The translations under genes were made by a program, and so were the position numbers. A model generated the notes under the pieces. That model did not search any database and was not told the DNA's origin. It worked only from the letters and a program-made list of their open reading frames with translations. From Gammaproteobacteria bacterium (lineage in GTDB: Bacteria > Pseudomonadota > Gammaproteobacteria > RBG-16-57-12): 44,744 nucleotides of DNA. Location of the stretch: assembly GCA_022712945.1 (NCBI GenBank), contig JAFLJP010000049.1, forward strand, positions 1-44,744, given 5' to 3'. Of the stretch, positions 8,186-17,658 are shown piece by piece. Every line of letters begins with the position of its first letter. Within the stretch, counting starts at the first letter, position 1.

Positions 8186-9598
8186 ATGAGCAAAAAAACA
8201 TTCTACTGGTACGACTACGAATCCTTTGGCCTAAGCCCGATGAGTGACCGCTTGGCGCAGTTTGGTGGTGTGCGTACCGATGAAGATCTCAATATTATTG
8301 GTGATCCTTTGATGATCTACTGCAAACCGGCAGACGATTTTTTCCCCAGCCCTACCTCCTGTTTAATCACCGGTATCACGCCGCAAAAAGCGCTGGCGGA
8401 GGGGCTGCCCGAGGGGGAGTTTATTCGCCAGATCAATCAACAGTTCAGTGAGCCTAGCACCTGCGTACTCGGTTATAACAATTTGCGTTTTGATGATGAG
8501 TTTACCCGCCATGTGCTCTACCGCAACTTGATGGACCCTTATGCCCGCGAGTGGCAAAACGGCTGCAATCGTTGGGATCTGCTGGATGTGGTGCGCATGG
8601 CCCGTACCCTTCGCCCCGATGGGGTTGAGTGGCCGGTGAATAATGAAGGCCGCCCTTCGGTTCGCCTGGAAGATCTTACCGTGGCAAACGGGATTGCCCA
8701 TGAGTCGGCGCACGATGCACTCTCTGATGTTTATGCCACCATCGCCATGGCAAAACTGATTAAAGAGCAGCAGCCGAAGCTGTTTGAGTATGTCTATAAC
8801 AACCGCAGCAAACGTAAATTGAGTGAGCTGCTTAACCTGCGTGAGCAGAAGCCGGTGATCCATGTTTCGGGAATGTACCCGATGGAGAAGGGCAATATGG
8901 CGGTAGTGGTGCCGGTGGCGGAACACCCTACCAATAAAAACGGTGTGGTGGTGTATGACCTGAGTGTTGATCCCACGGATCTGATCAACTTGGGGGTCAA
9001 GAAAATTCACGAACGGCTCTTTACCCGCAGTGATGAGTTGCCGGAAGGGGTTGAGCGCATCCCGCTGAAAACCGTGCATATTAATAAGTGCCCGGTGATC
9101 GCCCCCTTTATGACACTGGATGGTAAGGCAGCGAAAAAATACGGTATTGACCTCAACCGCTGTCGCCAAAATTTGGCGGTTCTACAGGCCGCCCCGGGGA
9201 TTGCAAAAAAGGTGCAGCAGGTGTTGTCGGAAACAAAATTTGAAAAACGTACCGACCCTGACCATATGCTCTATGGTGGCGGTTTTTTCAGCCCGGATGA
9301 TAAATCCCGCATGACGCAAATACACGCCATGACACCGGAGGAGCTGGTGGGGTTTGAGCCACCGTTTGATGATAGCCGTCTGCCCGAAATGCTGTTCCGC
9401 ATGCGTGCGCGCAACTACCCTGAAACCCTCACCGCAGAAGAGCAGCAGCGCTGGCAGGTATTTCGTAAAGAGCGCTTGGATTTGGAGGCTTATCTGGCGG
9501 AGCTGGGTGAGTTGCGCTCAGCGCCTGAGCGTACCGATAATGAACGGGCAATATTGGACGAGTTGGAGAGCTATGCCCGAAAGCTGGTGGCAGGGTAG
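8186..9598 (+). CDS. sbcB: Exodeoxyribonuclease I
   Basis: 470 residues, near full length for ExoI, the 3'-to-5' single-strand DNA exonuclease of recombination and mismatch repair. The DEDDh catalytic set is intact: Asp10 and Glu12 (WYDYES), Asp103 (NLRFDDE), His176 and Asp181 (HDALSDV). All are offset by five from the E. coli numbering, so the N-terminus is well aligned. The SH3-like and helical C-terminal parts are present. The long antisense open frame inside it is a shadow. Confidence 0.97.
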   Translation: MSKKTFYWYDYESFGLSPMSDRLAQFGGVRTDEDLNIIGDPLMIYCKPADDFFPSPTSCLITGITPQKALAEGLPEGEFIRQINQQFSEPSTCVLGYNNLRFDDEFTRHVLYRNLMDPYAREWQNGCNRWDLLDVVRMARTLRPDGVEWPVNNEGRPSVRLEDLTVANGIAHESAHDALSDVYATIAMAKLIKEQQPKLFEYVYNNRSKRKLSELLNLREQKPVIHVSGMYPMEKGNMAVVVPVAEHPTNKNGVVVYDLSVDPTDLINLGVKKIHERLFTRSDELPEGVERIPLKTVHINKCPVIAPFMTLDGKAAKKYGIDLNRCRQNLAVLQAAPGIAKKVQQVLSETKFEKRTDPDHMLYGGGFFSPDDKSRMTQIHAMTPEELVGFEPPFDDSRLPEMLFRMRARNYPETLTAEEQQRWQVFRKERLDLEAYLAELGELRSAPERTDNERAILDELESYARKLVAG

Positions 9599-9603
9599 TT
9601 TAC

Positions 9604-9772
9604 TTAACCCGGACAATTCATAAATTATGCACAATCTCGCTTGTCTACTGATTCCACAGGAAATATTTCTTCAGTCGTTCGTCATCACTGATACGAAGCT
9701 CCTTCATAAATTCCCCTGTGAAACCAATACCCTGCGCGATTTTTGCGCAAATTCATGAAATGTCCGGGCTAA
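9604..9772 (-). repeat. R2 repeat copy 1 (about 169 bp)
   Basis: Near-identical in reverse complement to 31913-32080. The termini are TTAACCCGGACAATTCATAA (left) and, read from the right end, TTAGCCCGGACATTTCATGA. The right end contains the TAG stop codon of the ROK kinase gene (9769-9771). It also carries a 20-codon mini-ORF (9645-9707, minus). It looks like a MITE-like element. Confidence 0.9.
9645..9707 (-). CDS. Possible 20-aa mini-ORF inside R2 copy 1
   Basis: A short frame starting MKELRISDD and ending YFLWNQ, preceded by AGGGG 6-7 bases before the ATG. The R2 copy at 31978-32040 encodes the same peptide; the two differ at two third-codon positions only (TTC/TTT and CAG/CAA). It may be a real microprotein, or the remnant of a transposase start kept in an internally deleted element. 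Confidence 0.35.
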   Translation of the reverse strand: MKELRISDDERLKKYFLWNQ

Positions 9773-10662
9773 ACTTCATCACATCCCCACAACTGTGCCG
9801 CCCCACGAACCCCTGAGCTGTCACCGTGCCTGTTTTTCAGAATCGGGGTGTTGAATTCATCGTTAAAAACGTAGTGAGCTACCCGTTCGCGCCCTTCGCT
9901 GTAGAGTCTCTCGATGTTGGATAGCCCGCCACCCAGTACGATGGCATCGGGGTCGAGCAGATTAACCACGCTGGCCAGAGCGCGGCCAAAGTGATCGAAA
10001 AAACGCTGCATTGCTGCTTCTGCCAACGGGTTGCCCTGCTGGGCCAGTGTGACAATATCTTTGGCGGTTAGTGCCTGATTGCCGCCGTGTCGCTGATAGT
10101 CGGCGGCAAGGCCTGGGCCGGATATCAGGGTTTCCACACAACCGTTTTGGCCGCAATAGCATGTCGGGCCATCCTGTTTCAGTATGTTATGCCCCCACTC
10201 ACCGGCAATGTGTTGATGCCCTTGGTGCAGTTGGTTGTTGAAGATGATGCCCCCGCCCACACCGGTACCCATAATCACACCAAAGACCACATTATGGCCC
10301 TGTGTGGCACCATCCCGCGCTTCACTCAGAGCAAAGCAGTTGGCATCGTTGGCGATGCGTAGCGGACGGTTGAGTCGTTGTTGCAGATCATCAAGCAGTG
10401 GTTGGCCATTCAGGCAGGTGGTGTTGCAGTTTTTCATCATTCCGCTCACGGTGGAGAGTGCACCGGGGGTGCCGACGCCGATGGTGCAGCGCTCTCCGGC
10501 CTCTTTTTCCAGTTGGCCTGCCAGCTGTACAATCGTATTGATGATCGCTTGATAGCCTTCAGTGGCGGGTGTTGCTACGCGCAGGCGAGCCTGTTCTTTT
10601 CCATGGCGATCCAACACCACGCCTTCGGTTTTTGTGCCGCCTAAGTCGATACCCATTTGCAT
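9769..10662 (-). CDS. mak: ROK-family sugar kinase (Mak-like fructokinase)
   Basis: 297 residues, the usual ROK length. The N-terminal phosphate-binding loop DLGGTKTEG (6-14), catalytic Asp106 in NDAN, GEWGH (154-158) and the zinc site CYCGQNGC (168-175) are all present, with a C-terminal KNRHGDSSGVRGAAQLW. These resemble E. coli Mak closely, so phosphorylation of fructose or a related hexose is likely; glucose or N-acetyl sugars remain possible. The start ATG has AGGCGG upstream. The TAG stop is part of repeat R2 copy 1, which abuts it. Confidence 0.88.
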   Translation of the reverse strand: MQMGIDLGGTKTEGVVLDRHGKEQARLRVATPATEGYQAIINTIVQLAGQLEKEAGERCTIGVGTPGALSTVSGMMKNCNTTCLNGQPLLDDLQQRLNRPLRIANDANCFALSEARDGATQGHNVVFGVIMGTGVGGGIIFNNQLHQGHQHIAGEWGHNILKQDGPTCYCGQNGCVETLISGPGLAADYQRHGGNQALTAKDIVTLAQQGNPLAEAAMQRFFDHFGRALASVVNLLDPDAIVLGGGLSNIERLYSEGRERVAHYVFNDEFNTPILKNRHGDSSGVRGAAQLWGCDEV

Positions 10663-10825
10663 TTTTCTACCGCCTGGTTAGTCAGTTTTGACTGTTTTAT
10701 GTGGGCCGAAGCAAAGCCCGTAGTTGTTCAAGGCCCTTACATTTATCCCTGTAAATGCGTATATTACGCAAAAAATGCACCACCCCAGAGAACTGTTTGC
10801 CTGAGCATTGTCCTATGTACCGAAA

Positions 10826-10845
10826 TATGACTTGTTCAGAACGCC
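10826..10845. repeat. R5-type terminus fragment
   Basis: The sequence ATGACTTGTTCAGA, seen also at 35737 and 41337, lies in the short leader of the mrp operon. It matches one end of the R5 repeats. It could be a solo end left by an element, or coincidence. Confidence 0.35.
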
Positions 10846-10879
10846 CTGAATTTAACAAAAAACACAGACCGACGACCAC

Positions 10880-13693
10880 ATGACCCTTTTACTGATTGTT
10901 TTGATCCCACTATTGGGTGCTTTGCTAGTGCCCGTGGCAGCTGCCCGTGGCCGCATGGGCGCAGCATGGATGGCGGGGGCATTGACCGCCACCGCGCTGG
11001 GCCTGTTATTAAGCCTTGCCCCCCAGGTATTTGCTGGCGAGATCTTGGTGAGCAGTTGGGCCTGGATGGCCGATATTGGTCTCTATTTCTCTTTCCGTCT
11101 TGATGGCTTGGGGCTGCTGTTTGCGCTGCTGATTCTTGGCATCGGCCTGTTGGTGATTCTCTACGCCACCTACTATCTGTCACCCAAAGACTCCATGCCG
11201 AAGTTTTTTGCCTACATGATGTTGTTCATGGGGGCGATGCTGGGGGTGGTGTTATCGGAAAATCTGATTCTGCTACTGATCTTCTGGGAGCTGACCAGCC
11301 TTACCTCATTCCTGTTGGTCAGTTTCTGGCGTCATCGCAGCGATGCCCGCCAAGGGGCGCGGATGGCGCTGGCGGTAACTGGCGGCGGTGGTCTCTGCCT
11401 GCTGGCTGGTATTCTGCTGCTGGGTGAAATTGTGGGCAGTTATGAGTTGTCGGTGGTGCTCGCCTCGGCGGAGTTGATTCAAAACCACGATCTGTATGCA
11501 CCAGCACTGGTTCTGATTCTGTTGGGAGCGTTTACCAAATCGGCGCAGTTCCCCTTCCACTTCTGGCTGCCACACGCGATGGCAGCACCGACCCCGGTCA
11601 GTGCCTATCTGCACTCGGCAACCATGGTCAAGGCGGGTGTTTTTCTACTGGCACGTATGCACCCGGCGCTCTCTGGTGGTGACTTATGGTTTTACCTGGT
11701 GACTGCCGCCGGATTGGTCACGCTGGTATTTGCCGCTTACGTTGCGCTATTTCGACATGATATTAAGGGGTTGCTGGCCTATTCGACCATTAGCCACCTG
11801 GGCCTGATCACCTTGTTGTTCGGTTTTGGTACGCCATTGGCGGCAGTTGCCGGGGTGTTTCACATTATCAATCACGCCATTTTCAAGGCTTCACTGTTTA
11901 TGGCGGCGGGAATTATTGACCACGAAGCGGGCACACGAGATATGCGCCGCCTCAGTGGATTATTTAAATATATGCCCTATACGGCGGTGCTGGCGATGGT
12001 GGCGGCAGCGGCGATGGCCGGTGTGCCACTGTTGAATGGCTTCCTTAGTAAAGAGATGTTCTTTGTTGAGACTCTGGCATTGCAGCGCCTAGATGAGTGG
12101 GCGTGGCTGATTCCTGCGCTGGCGACGTTGGCCGGTGTATTCGCAGTAGCCTATTCACTGCGTTTTATTCACGATGTCTTTTTCAATGGTGAGCCGAAAA
12201 ACCTGCCCAAGGTGCCCCATGAGCCACCCCGCTGGATGAAGATTCCGGTTGAGGTATTGGTAACGCTCTGTCTGCTGGTAGGGGTATTTCCCGCCTTTAC
12301 CGTCGGCCCGCTGCTGGCGACGGCGGCCGGTGGGGTGTTACAGGCCCCGCTGCCGGAGTACAGCCTGGCCATCTGGCACGGCTTTAATGAAGCAATTGTG
12401 ATGAGTCTTGTTGCATTGGTGGGTGGGGTTCTGTTCTATCTGCTGCGCCATCGTCTGTTTGCCTTGCACGCCCGGCTGTCGCCGGGTGAGTTTGGTGCCA
12501 AACAGGTTTTTGATGGCCTGATTCGCGGGCTGTTGAATACCTCTCGCTGTATCACTCATCTGCTGGAAAACGGCTCTCTGCAACGCTATATGGCGCTATT
12601 AGTGGGAGCGGCGATAACCGTGGGTATCTATGCGGCAGCTCAGCACGGTGCGGTTAACTTTTCGATGTCAGGTACCTCGATTCCAATCAACGGGGTGGCG
12701 ATTGCGATATTGGTTGGTTTGATACTGGCCGGATTGGGCACGGTGATTCTTCATCGCCATCGTCTGCCAGCGCTGGTGATGCTCGGGGTGGTGGGGCTGT
12801 GTGTTTCGTTACTGTTTGTCTACTTCTCTGCGCCTGATCTGGCATTGACTCAGCTCTCGGTGGAGGTGGTGACCATTATTCTGTTACTGCTGGCGCTGCA
12901 CTTTATGCCCCAAGAGGCGAAGGCCGACTCCGGCAGTGGTCGACGCTGGCGAGATGCGCTACTGGCCGGGGGCGCGGGTATTGGTGTCGCTGGTCTGACT
13001 TGGGCGGTATTGACCTCACCGTTTGAGACGCTCTCTGGTTTCTATCTGGAGCAGAGCGTGCCGGGCGGTGGCGGTACCAATGTGGTGAATGTGATTCTGG
13101 TCGATTTTCGCGGCTTTGATACCTTTGGTGAAATCACTGTATTGGCGATTGCGGCGATTGGCATTCATGCGCTGTTGCAAAATCTGTTGATCAAACCCAA
13201 TGAGCCGGGACGTTACGGCTGGGCACCGGCCAAGCCGCCACTGTTGCTGGAGGTGATTTCGCGGCCACTGCTGCCGCTGGCGCTGATGGTGGCGGTCTAT
13301 CTGATGCTGCGTGGACACAATGAACCGGGTGGCGGCTTTATTGCCGGGCTGGTGGTGGGCATCGCGCTGGTGATGCAATATCTGGCCAGCGGTGTTGAGT
13401 GGACACAGGCGCGACTGCGGGTCGACTATTTCAAGGTGATTGCTGTGGGGCTGATTTTATCGCTGCTGACCGGTGTGGCCAGCTGGATATGGGGTTATCC
13501 ATTTATGACCACCACCTTCACCTACCTCTACTGGCCAGTGGTAGGCAAGTTCGAGGTAGCGAGTGCAATGGTCTTTGACCTCGGGGTATTCCTGACGGTG
13601 GTGGGTATTACTATGGTGATTCTGGCAGAGCTGGGTAAGTTAAGTGGGCCGTTAGCACCCCGGCCAGTACAGAATAAAGGGGAGAGCCGCTGA
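10880..13693 (+). CDS. mrpA: Mrp antiporter subunit A fused with B
   Basis: 937 residues, first gene of a seven-function Mrp (Mnh/Sha) Na+(K+)/H+ antiporter operon. The first about 650 residues are a NuoL-like multi-pass antiporter module (SAQFPFHFWLPHAMAAPTPVS, KGLLAYSTISHLG). An MbhE-like part follows. The last about 150 residues correspond to MnhB (RPLLPLALMVAVYLMLRGH, EPGGGFIAGLVVG), so A and B are one chain, as in many gammaproteobacteria. It shares its last base with the mrpC start. No strong ribosome site was seen before its ATG. Confidence 0.95.
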   Translation: MTLLLIVLIPLLGALLVPVAAARGRMGAAWMAGALTATALGLLLSLAPQVFAGEILVSSWAWMADIGLYFSFRLDGLGLLFALLILGIGLLVILYATYYLSPKDSMPKFFAYMMLFMGAMLGVVLSENLILLLIFWELTSLTSFLLVSFWRHRSDARQGARMALAVTGGGGLCLLAGILLLGEIVGSYELSVVLASAELIQNHDLYAPALVLILLGAFTKSAQFPFHFWLPHAMAAPTPVSAYLHSATMVKAGVFLLARMHPALSGGDLWFYLVTAAGLVTLVFAAYVALFRHDIKGLLAYSTISHLGLITLLFGFGTPLAAVAGVFHIINHAIFKASLFMAAGIIDHEAGTRDMRRLSGLFKYMPYTAVLAMVAAAAMAGVPLLNGFLSKEMFFVETLALQRLDEWAWLIPALATLAGVFAVAYSLRFIHDVFFNGEPKNLPKVPHEPPRWMKIPVEVLVTLCLLVGVFPAFTVGPLLATAAGGVLQAPLPEYSLAIWHGFNEAIVMSLVALVGGVLFYLLRHRLFALHARLSPGEFGAKQVFDGLIRGLLNTSRCITHLLENGSLQRYMALLVGAAITVGIYAAAQHGAVNFSMSGTSIPINGVAIAILVGLILAGLGTVILHRHRLPALVMLGVVGLCVSLLFVYFSAPDLALTQLSVEVVTIILLLLALHFMPQEAKADSGSGRRWRDALLAGGAGIGVAGLTWAVLTSPFETLSGFYLEQSVPGGGGTNVVNVILVDFRGFDTFGEITVLAIAAIGIHALLQNLLIKPNEPGRYGWAPAKPPLLLEVISRPLLPLALMVAVYLMLRGHNEPGGGFIAGLVVGIALVMQYLASGVEWTQARLRVDYFKVIAVGLILSLLTGVASWIWGYPFMTTTFTYLYWPVVGKFEVASAMVFDLGVFLTVVGITMVILAELGKLSGPLAPRPVQNKGESR

Positions 13694-14022
13694 TGGAAAT
13701 TTTGATCTCAACCGCCATCGGTTTTCTGGTCGCTTGTGGTATTTATCTGATGTTGCGTGCGCGCACCATGGATGTGGTGATCGGCCTGACTCTGCTGTCC
13801 TATGCGGTGAATCTGTTTCTGTTTGCCTCGGGGCGGTTGACCAGCAATGCGGCAGCCTTGATCTCACCTGATGCGGTGGTCTATGCCGACCCGTTACCCC
13901 AGGCGCTGGTATTGACGGCAATTGTTATCGGCTTCGGCATGACCGCTTTTCTGGTGGTGCTGGCAATTCGCGCCTTCGGTGATCTGGGCAATGATCATGT
14001 GGATGGGGAGGCAGGCAAATGA
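13693..14022 (+). CDS. mrpC: Mrp antiporter subunit C
   Basis: 109 residues, NuoK-like, with three membrane helices and the family pattern GLTLLSYAVNLFLFASG then PLPQALVLTAIVIGFGMTAF. It is a membrane subunit of the Mrp complex. Its start overlaps the mrpA stop by one base (TGATG) and its stop overlaps mrpD by four (ATGA), so translation is coupled. Confidence 0.95.
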   Translation: MEILISTAIGFLVACGIYLMLRARTMDVVIGLTLLSYAVNLFLFASGRLTSNAAALISPDAVVYADPLPQALVLTAIVIGFGMTAFLVVLAIRAFGDLGNDHVDGEAGK

Positions 14023-15557
14023 TGGGCCACTGGTTGATTGTGCCGGTATTACTGCCGATGGTAGCGGCAATTTTGATGTTGCTGACTGCTCGTATGGGGC
14101 GGGCGGTGGAGCGGAGTATCAGCCTGCTGTCGATGCTGGGGCTGGTCGCCGTTTCTACCGTTTTGCTGAATGCCAGCCTGTCGGGTGATTATCAAGTCTA
14201 CGCGCTGGGAAACTGGGTGGCACCGTTTGGTATTGTGCTAGTGCTGGATCGACTGAGTGCGTTGATGGTGCTGCTGACCTCGGTACTGGCGCTGTTCAGC
14301 CTGTTGTATGCCTGCAATGGACAGGACCGGGAGGGTCGCCATTTTCATGTGCTGTTCCACATGCAGTTGATGGGACTGAATGGCGCGTTCCTCACCGGGG
14401 ATCTGTTTAATCTGTTTGTCTTCTTTGAAATCCTACTGATCGCCTCATACGGTCTGCTGCTGCATGGTGGCGGGCCGCTGCGCAGCCGTGCCGGACTGCA
14501 TTACGTTATTCTCAATCTGGCCGGTTCGGCGCTGTTTTTGATCGGCGTCGGTACTATTTACGGCATGCTCGGCACCCTGAATATGGCAGACCTAGCGGTC
14601 AAGGTGGCCGAGGCAAATCCGGAGCAGTTACGCTTGATACACATTTCGGCGCTGTTGCTGATGGTGGTGTTCGGGCTGAAGGCGGCGCTGTTGCCACTCT
14701 ACTTCTGGCTGCCGAGTGCCTACAGTTCCGCATCGGCACCAGTGGCGGCGCTGTTTGCGATTATGACCAAGGTGGGTGTCTACTCGATTATTCGCATCTT
14801 CATGCTGGTGTTTGGTATCGAGGCTGGAGTGCTGAGCAATTTGGCGCAACCTTGGCTGTTACCGCTGGGGCTGGTGACACTGGCGCTGGGCGCCTTCGGG
14901 GTACTCTCTTCTCGCTGCCTGCGCAAGCAAGTAGCCTATTTGGTGGTGGTCTCGGTGGGCACCCTGATTGCCGGTGTGGGGCTATTGACGGTGGAGTCGA
15001 TGGCGGCATCGCTCTACTACTTGGTGCACTCCACCTTGATTACCGGCGGGCTGTTTTTGCTGGCAGATCTTATTGCTCGTCAACGGGGTGATGTGGGCAG
15101 TGAGCTGCGTATTGGCCCCACCGTAACCCAACCACTGCTGCTGTCGACGATGTTTTTCATCGCGGCACTGGCGGTGGTGGGCCTGCCGCCCTTGAGTGGC
15201 TTTATCGGCAAGCTGCTGCTGTTACAGGCAGCCGTGCAACAGCCGAGTGTGGTGTGGTTCTGGTCGGTTATATTGATCGCCAGTTTCTTTGCGCTGATCG
15301 CCCTGAGCCGAACCGGCAGTGCGCTGTTTTTAAAGACCGATGATACGGCGACAACCGGGGTACGTGCCGGAGGGGCGTCACTGCTGGCGGTAACGGCGCT
15401 GCTGTTGAGTAGTCCGCTATTGGCTGTTTATGGTGATGCGGTGAGTGGCTTTACCACCGCAACGGCAGAGCAGCTGATGGCACCGATGCAATATATCGAG
15501 GGAGTTCTGGGGCCGCAACAGAGCCCAATGGTGAGTCGTATGGGAGGTGAGCAATGA
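14019..15557 (+). CDS. mrpD: Mrp antiporter subunit D
   Basis: 512 residues with about 14 membrane helices, the NuoM/N-like proton-translocating subunit. Family stretches include LFNLFVFFEILLIASYGLL and FGLKAALLPLYFWLPSAYS, with the conserved lysine and the acidic residue of the antiporter fold. It overlaps mrpC and mrpE by four bases each. Confidence 0.96.
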   Translation: MMGHWLIVPVLLPMVAAILMLLTARMGRAVERSISLLSMLGLVAVSTVLLNASLSGDYQVYALGNWVAPFGIVLVLDRLSALMVLLTSVLALFSLLYACNGQDREGRHFHVLFHMQLMGLNGAFLTGDLFNLFVFFEILLIASYGLLLHGGGPLRSRAGLHYVILNLAGSALFLIGVGTIYGMLGTLNMADLAVKVAEANPEQLRLIHISALLLMVVFGLKAALLPLYFWLPSAYSSASAPVAALFAIMTKVGVYSIIRIFMLVFGIEAGVLSNLAQPWLLPLGLVTLALGAFGVLSSRCLRKQVAYLVVVSVGTLIAGVGLLTVESMAASLYYLVHSTLITGGLFLLADLIARQRGDVGSELRIGPTVTQPLLLSTMFFIAALAVVGLPPLSGFIGKLLLLQAAVQQPSVVWFWSVILIASFFALIALSRTGSALFLKTDDTATTGVRAGGASLLAVTALLLSSPLLAVYGDAVSGFTTATAEQLMAPMQYIEGVLGPQQSPMVSRMGGEQ

Positions 15558-16051
15558 GTATTGTAAAACGGCTGCTGCCTCATCCGATCTTTAGTCTGGT
15601 ATTGTTGATGGTGTGGCTGCTGTTAAATAACACGCTCTCCGCCGGACACATTCTGCTGGGTTCCATCATTGCGCTGGTACTGCCCTGGGCTACCGCCGGT
15701 TTTTGGGCTGATCGACTCCATCTGCACAAGCCGGGGTTGGCACTGCGCTTTCTGCTGCTGGTGTTGTGGGATATTACCGTGGCCAATATCCAGGTGGCAA
15801 AGCTGATTCTGAGCCCGCGTAGCAAATTGCGTCCGGCATTTGTTCACTATCCGCTGGATATGGATAATGATTTTGCGATCACGGTACTGGCCGCTACTAT
15901 CTCCCTGACACCGGGCACCGTCTCCATCGATGTGAGCAGTGACCACCGTACACTGTTAGTGCATGGTCTGGATGTGGGTGATGAGGCGGCGCTGATTGCC
16001 GAGATCAAGTCGCGCTACGAAGCGCCCATCAAGGAGATTTTTGGATGTTAG
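15554..16051 (+). CDS. mrpE: Mrp antiporter subunit E
   Basis: 165 residues. The N-terminal membrane helices (LLMVWLLLNNTLSAGHILLG) are followed by a soluble domain with the MnhE signature ANSISLTPGT-type segment, here AATISLTPGTVSIDV. Start and stop overlap mrpD and mrpF. It is needed for Mrp assembly or activity in studied species. Confidence 0.94.
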   Translation: MSIVKRLLPHPIFSLVLLMVWLLLNNTLSAGHILLGSIIALVLPWATAGFWADRLHLHKPGLALRFLLLVLWDITVANIQVAKLILSPRSKLRPAFVHYPLDMDNDFAITVLAATISLTPGTVSIDVSSDHRTLLVHGLDVGDEAALIAEIKSRYEAPIKEIFGC

Positions 16052-16314
16052 CAAACGCTATTTTGATTGCCATGGCGCTGATCATTCTGGCGCTGGTTTT
16101 GAACATCTGGCGGGTAGTGATTGGCCCTGATATTACCGATCGTATTCTGGCGCTGGATACGCTGTATATCAACGCTATCGCATTGCTGGTGCTGTTGGGT
16201 ATTCACATGACCAGTGCGGCTTACTTTGAGGCGGCACTACTGATTGCAATGATCGGCTTCATCGGCACCACCGCGTTGTGCAAGTATCTGTTGCGCGGCG
16301 ACATTATCGAATAG
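16045..16314 (+). CDS. mrpF: Mrp antiporter subunit F
   Basis: 89 residues with three helices and the MnhF pattern RVVIGPDITDRILALDTLYINAI followed by FIGTTALCKYLLRGD. The ATG overlaps the mrpE stop and has AAGGAG about 11 bases upstream, inside mrpE. Confidence 0.94.
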   Translation: MLANAILIAMALIILALVLNIWRVVIGPDITDRILALDTLYINAIALLVLLGIHMTSAAYFEAALLIAMIGFIGTTALCKYLLRGDIIE

Positions 16315-16326
16315 GCGGAGAGTAGA

Positions 16327-16650
16327 GTGCTGGATATTATTATTTCGATTTTCCTGATTCTGGGTGCAGGCTTCGCGCTGGTAGGCTCGATCGGCCTGTT
16401 GAGACTGCCCGACTTTTACACCCGGCTGCACGGCCCCACCAAGGCGACCACCCTGGGGCTGGGTGCGTTATTGATCGCCTCAATGATCTACTTCAGCAGC
16501 CGGGGAGAGGTGAGCCTGCACGAGCTGCTGGTGACCCTGTTTCTGTTCATGACCGCCCCGGTCAGCGCCCATCTTCTGGCCAAAGCCGCCCTGCATCTGC
16601 GTATACGCTCTGAGGTTGATCTGCCCAAGGATGAGCAGAGCAAGCCATAA
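16327..16650 (+). CDS. mrpG: Mrp antiporter subunit G
   Basis: 107 residues, the last Mrp subunit, with LRLPDFYTRLHGPTKATTLG typical of MnhG/MrpG. It begins with GTG and has GGAG about 8 bases upstream, 12 bp after mrpF. The operon ends here, facing yceI on the other strand. Confidence 0.94.
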   Translation: MLDIIISIFLILGAGFALVGSIGLLRLPDFYTRLHGPTKATTLGLGALLIASMIYFSSRGEVSLHELLVTLFLFMTAPVSAHLLAKAALHLRIRSEVDLPKDEQSKP

Positions 16651-16667
16651 CGGTATTGTCGCCGTTA
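16648..16667. terminator. Small hairpin between convergent genes
   Basis: TAACGG (16648-16653) and CCGTTA (16662-16667) form a 6-bp stem made of the two facing TAA stop codons of mrpG and the YceI gene. It is weak and lacks a T-run. It may serve as a shared end of both transcripts. Confidence 0.3.
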
Positions 16668-17276
16668 CCTCTCCATATCGAATTGCAGCGTGAAAAATAC
16701 CGGTACCACACGGCTGATGCTGGGTAGTCCGGCCACCTCTCTCAGTTTTTCCACCCCTGTGGCAAGTGCAAAATCCCCGGCGTTGATCAGCAGAGGCTTG
16801 CTGGTGATGACCAGTAAGCGGGTCTCACTCAGTCGGGAGACCAGCAGTTCCAGCTTCAGGTGCTTGGTCTGGCCGTGCAAGGTGAAATCACCCATTACGT
16901 CGAGCTGCTTGCTGTTGCCCACTTGAATCGCCTTGATCTCTTTCATGTTTAACTGGGCATGGAAGCGGCTATCGGGGAATTTGACCACCTCGAACAGCAG
17001 GTCGCGCATCCGCTGATTGCGAATCGGAATGCGTGTCTCAACACTACTCAGGTCAATGCTGATCTCAGCACTGCCACTGCCATCAATATCGCCACTCAAC
17101 TGCTTGAAGTGGTGGATCTCCGCAACATCCCCTTTCTTGATGCTGATGAAGCTGAGCTGTGAATGTGAGTTATTGAGAGACCACTGAGCCAGAGCCGCTG
17201 TGCTTATGCCCACCCAAAGTAGGCAGGTGAATAGAATGGTTTTACTGACTGACAGGGTAAGGCTGGTGTGTTTCAC
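16665..17276 (-). CDS. YceI-like periplasmic protein
   Basis: 203 residues with a signal peptide (cleaved after AALA, about 30) and the YceI lipocalin-like domain: WSLNNSHSQLSFISIKKGDVAEIHHF, then IRNQRMRDLLFEVVKFPDSRF, GDFTLHGQTKHLKLEL. YceI proteins bind long isoprenoid lipids such as polyprenols in the periplasm. GTG start with GGAG 7 bases upstream. It is convergent with the mrp operon and appears to stand alone. Confidence 0.88.
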   Translation of the reverse strand: MKHTSLTLSVSKTILFTCLLWVGISTAALAQWSLNNSHSQLSFISIKKGDVAEIHHFKQLSGDIDGSGSAEISIDLSSVETRIPIRNQRMRDLLFEVVKFPDSRFHAQLNMKEIKAIQVGNSKQLDVMGDFTLHGQTKHLKLELLVSRLSETRLLVITSKPLLINAGDFALATGVEKLREVAGLPSISRVVPVFFTLQFDMER

Positions 17277-17474
17277 GTTTCTTCTCCATGTTGTTTGTTT
17301 GTCACTGACGTACTCATTTTCTATCTCAATTCTTTATCATTTTTGCTCCGCAGAGAGCAATGATAGGCTGCCTGTGTTGGATTAGTCTCGTTTTTTTAGA
17401 ATTAGTTTAATGACAGAGGCGATTGTTCGATTGTTGAACGTGATTGGCATCAAGAGTACTGTTATCGTGCAACG

Positions 17475-17617
17475 GGTAACTACTCAGCGTATTCATCTTT
17501 TGCCTCAACTCTTCGTTATTTTCGTACTCAATCGGTCACATATGTCCTATATGCTCCCTCTTTCCGTGCGAAAATGCCTCGATTTGAGGCAAAATCTAAA
17601 CACGCTGAACAGTTACC
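17475..17617 (+). repeat. R3 repeat copy 1 (about 143 bp)
   Basis: Termini GGTAACTACTCAGCGTATTC and, from the other end, GGTAACTGTTCAGCGTGTTT form imperfect inverted repeats. Internally GCCTCGATTTGAGGC and TTTTCGTAC...GTGCGAAAA can fold. The reverse complement recurs at 22965-23105. It fills most of the 382-bp gap between the YceI gene and the next gene; apart from it I see nothing else coding there. Confidence 0.85.
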
Positions 17618-17658
17618 AACGGTATAAATTAACCTATAAATTTTGAAGAGGTGATCGC

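Noticed and set aside
8363..9169. Minus-strand open frame of 268 codons
   Set aside because: Fully antisense to sbcB, which has all catalytic residues in place; the His-rich translation is typical of a shadow.
9604..9772. R2 as an attachment site of an integrated element
   Set aside because: No integrase, and its partner is in inverted orientation 22 kb away with ordinary genes between; a MITE explains it better.
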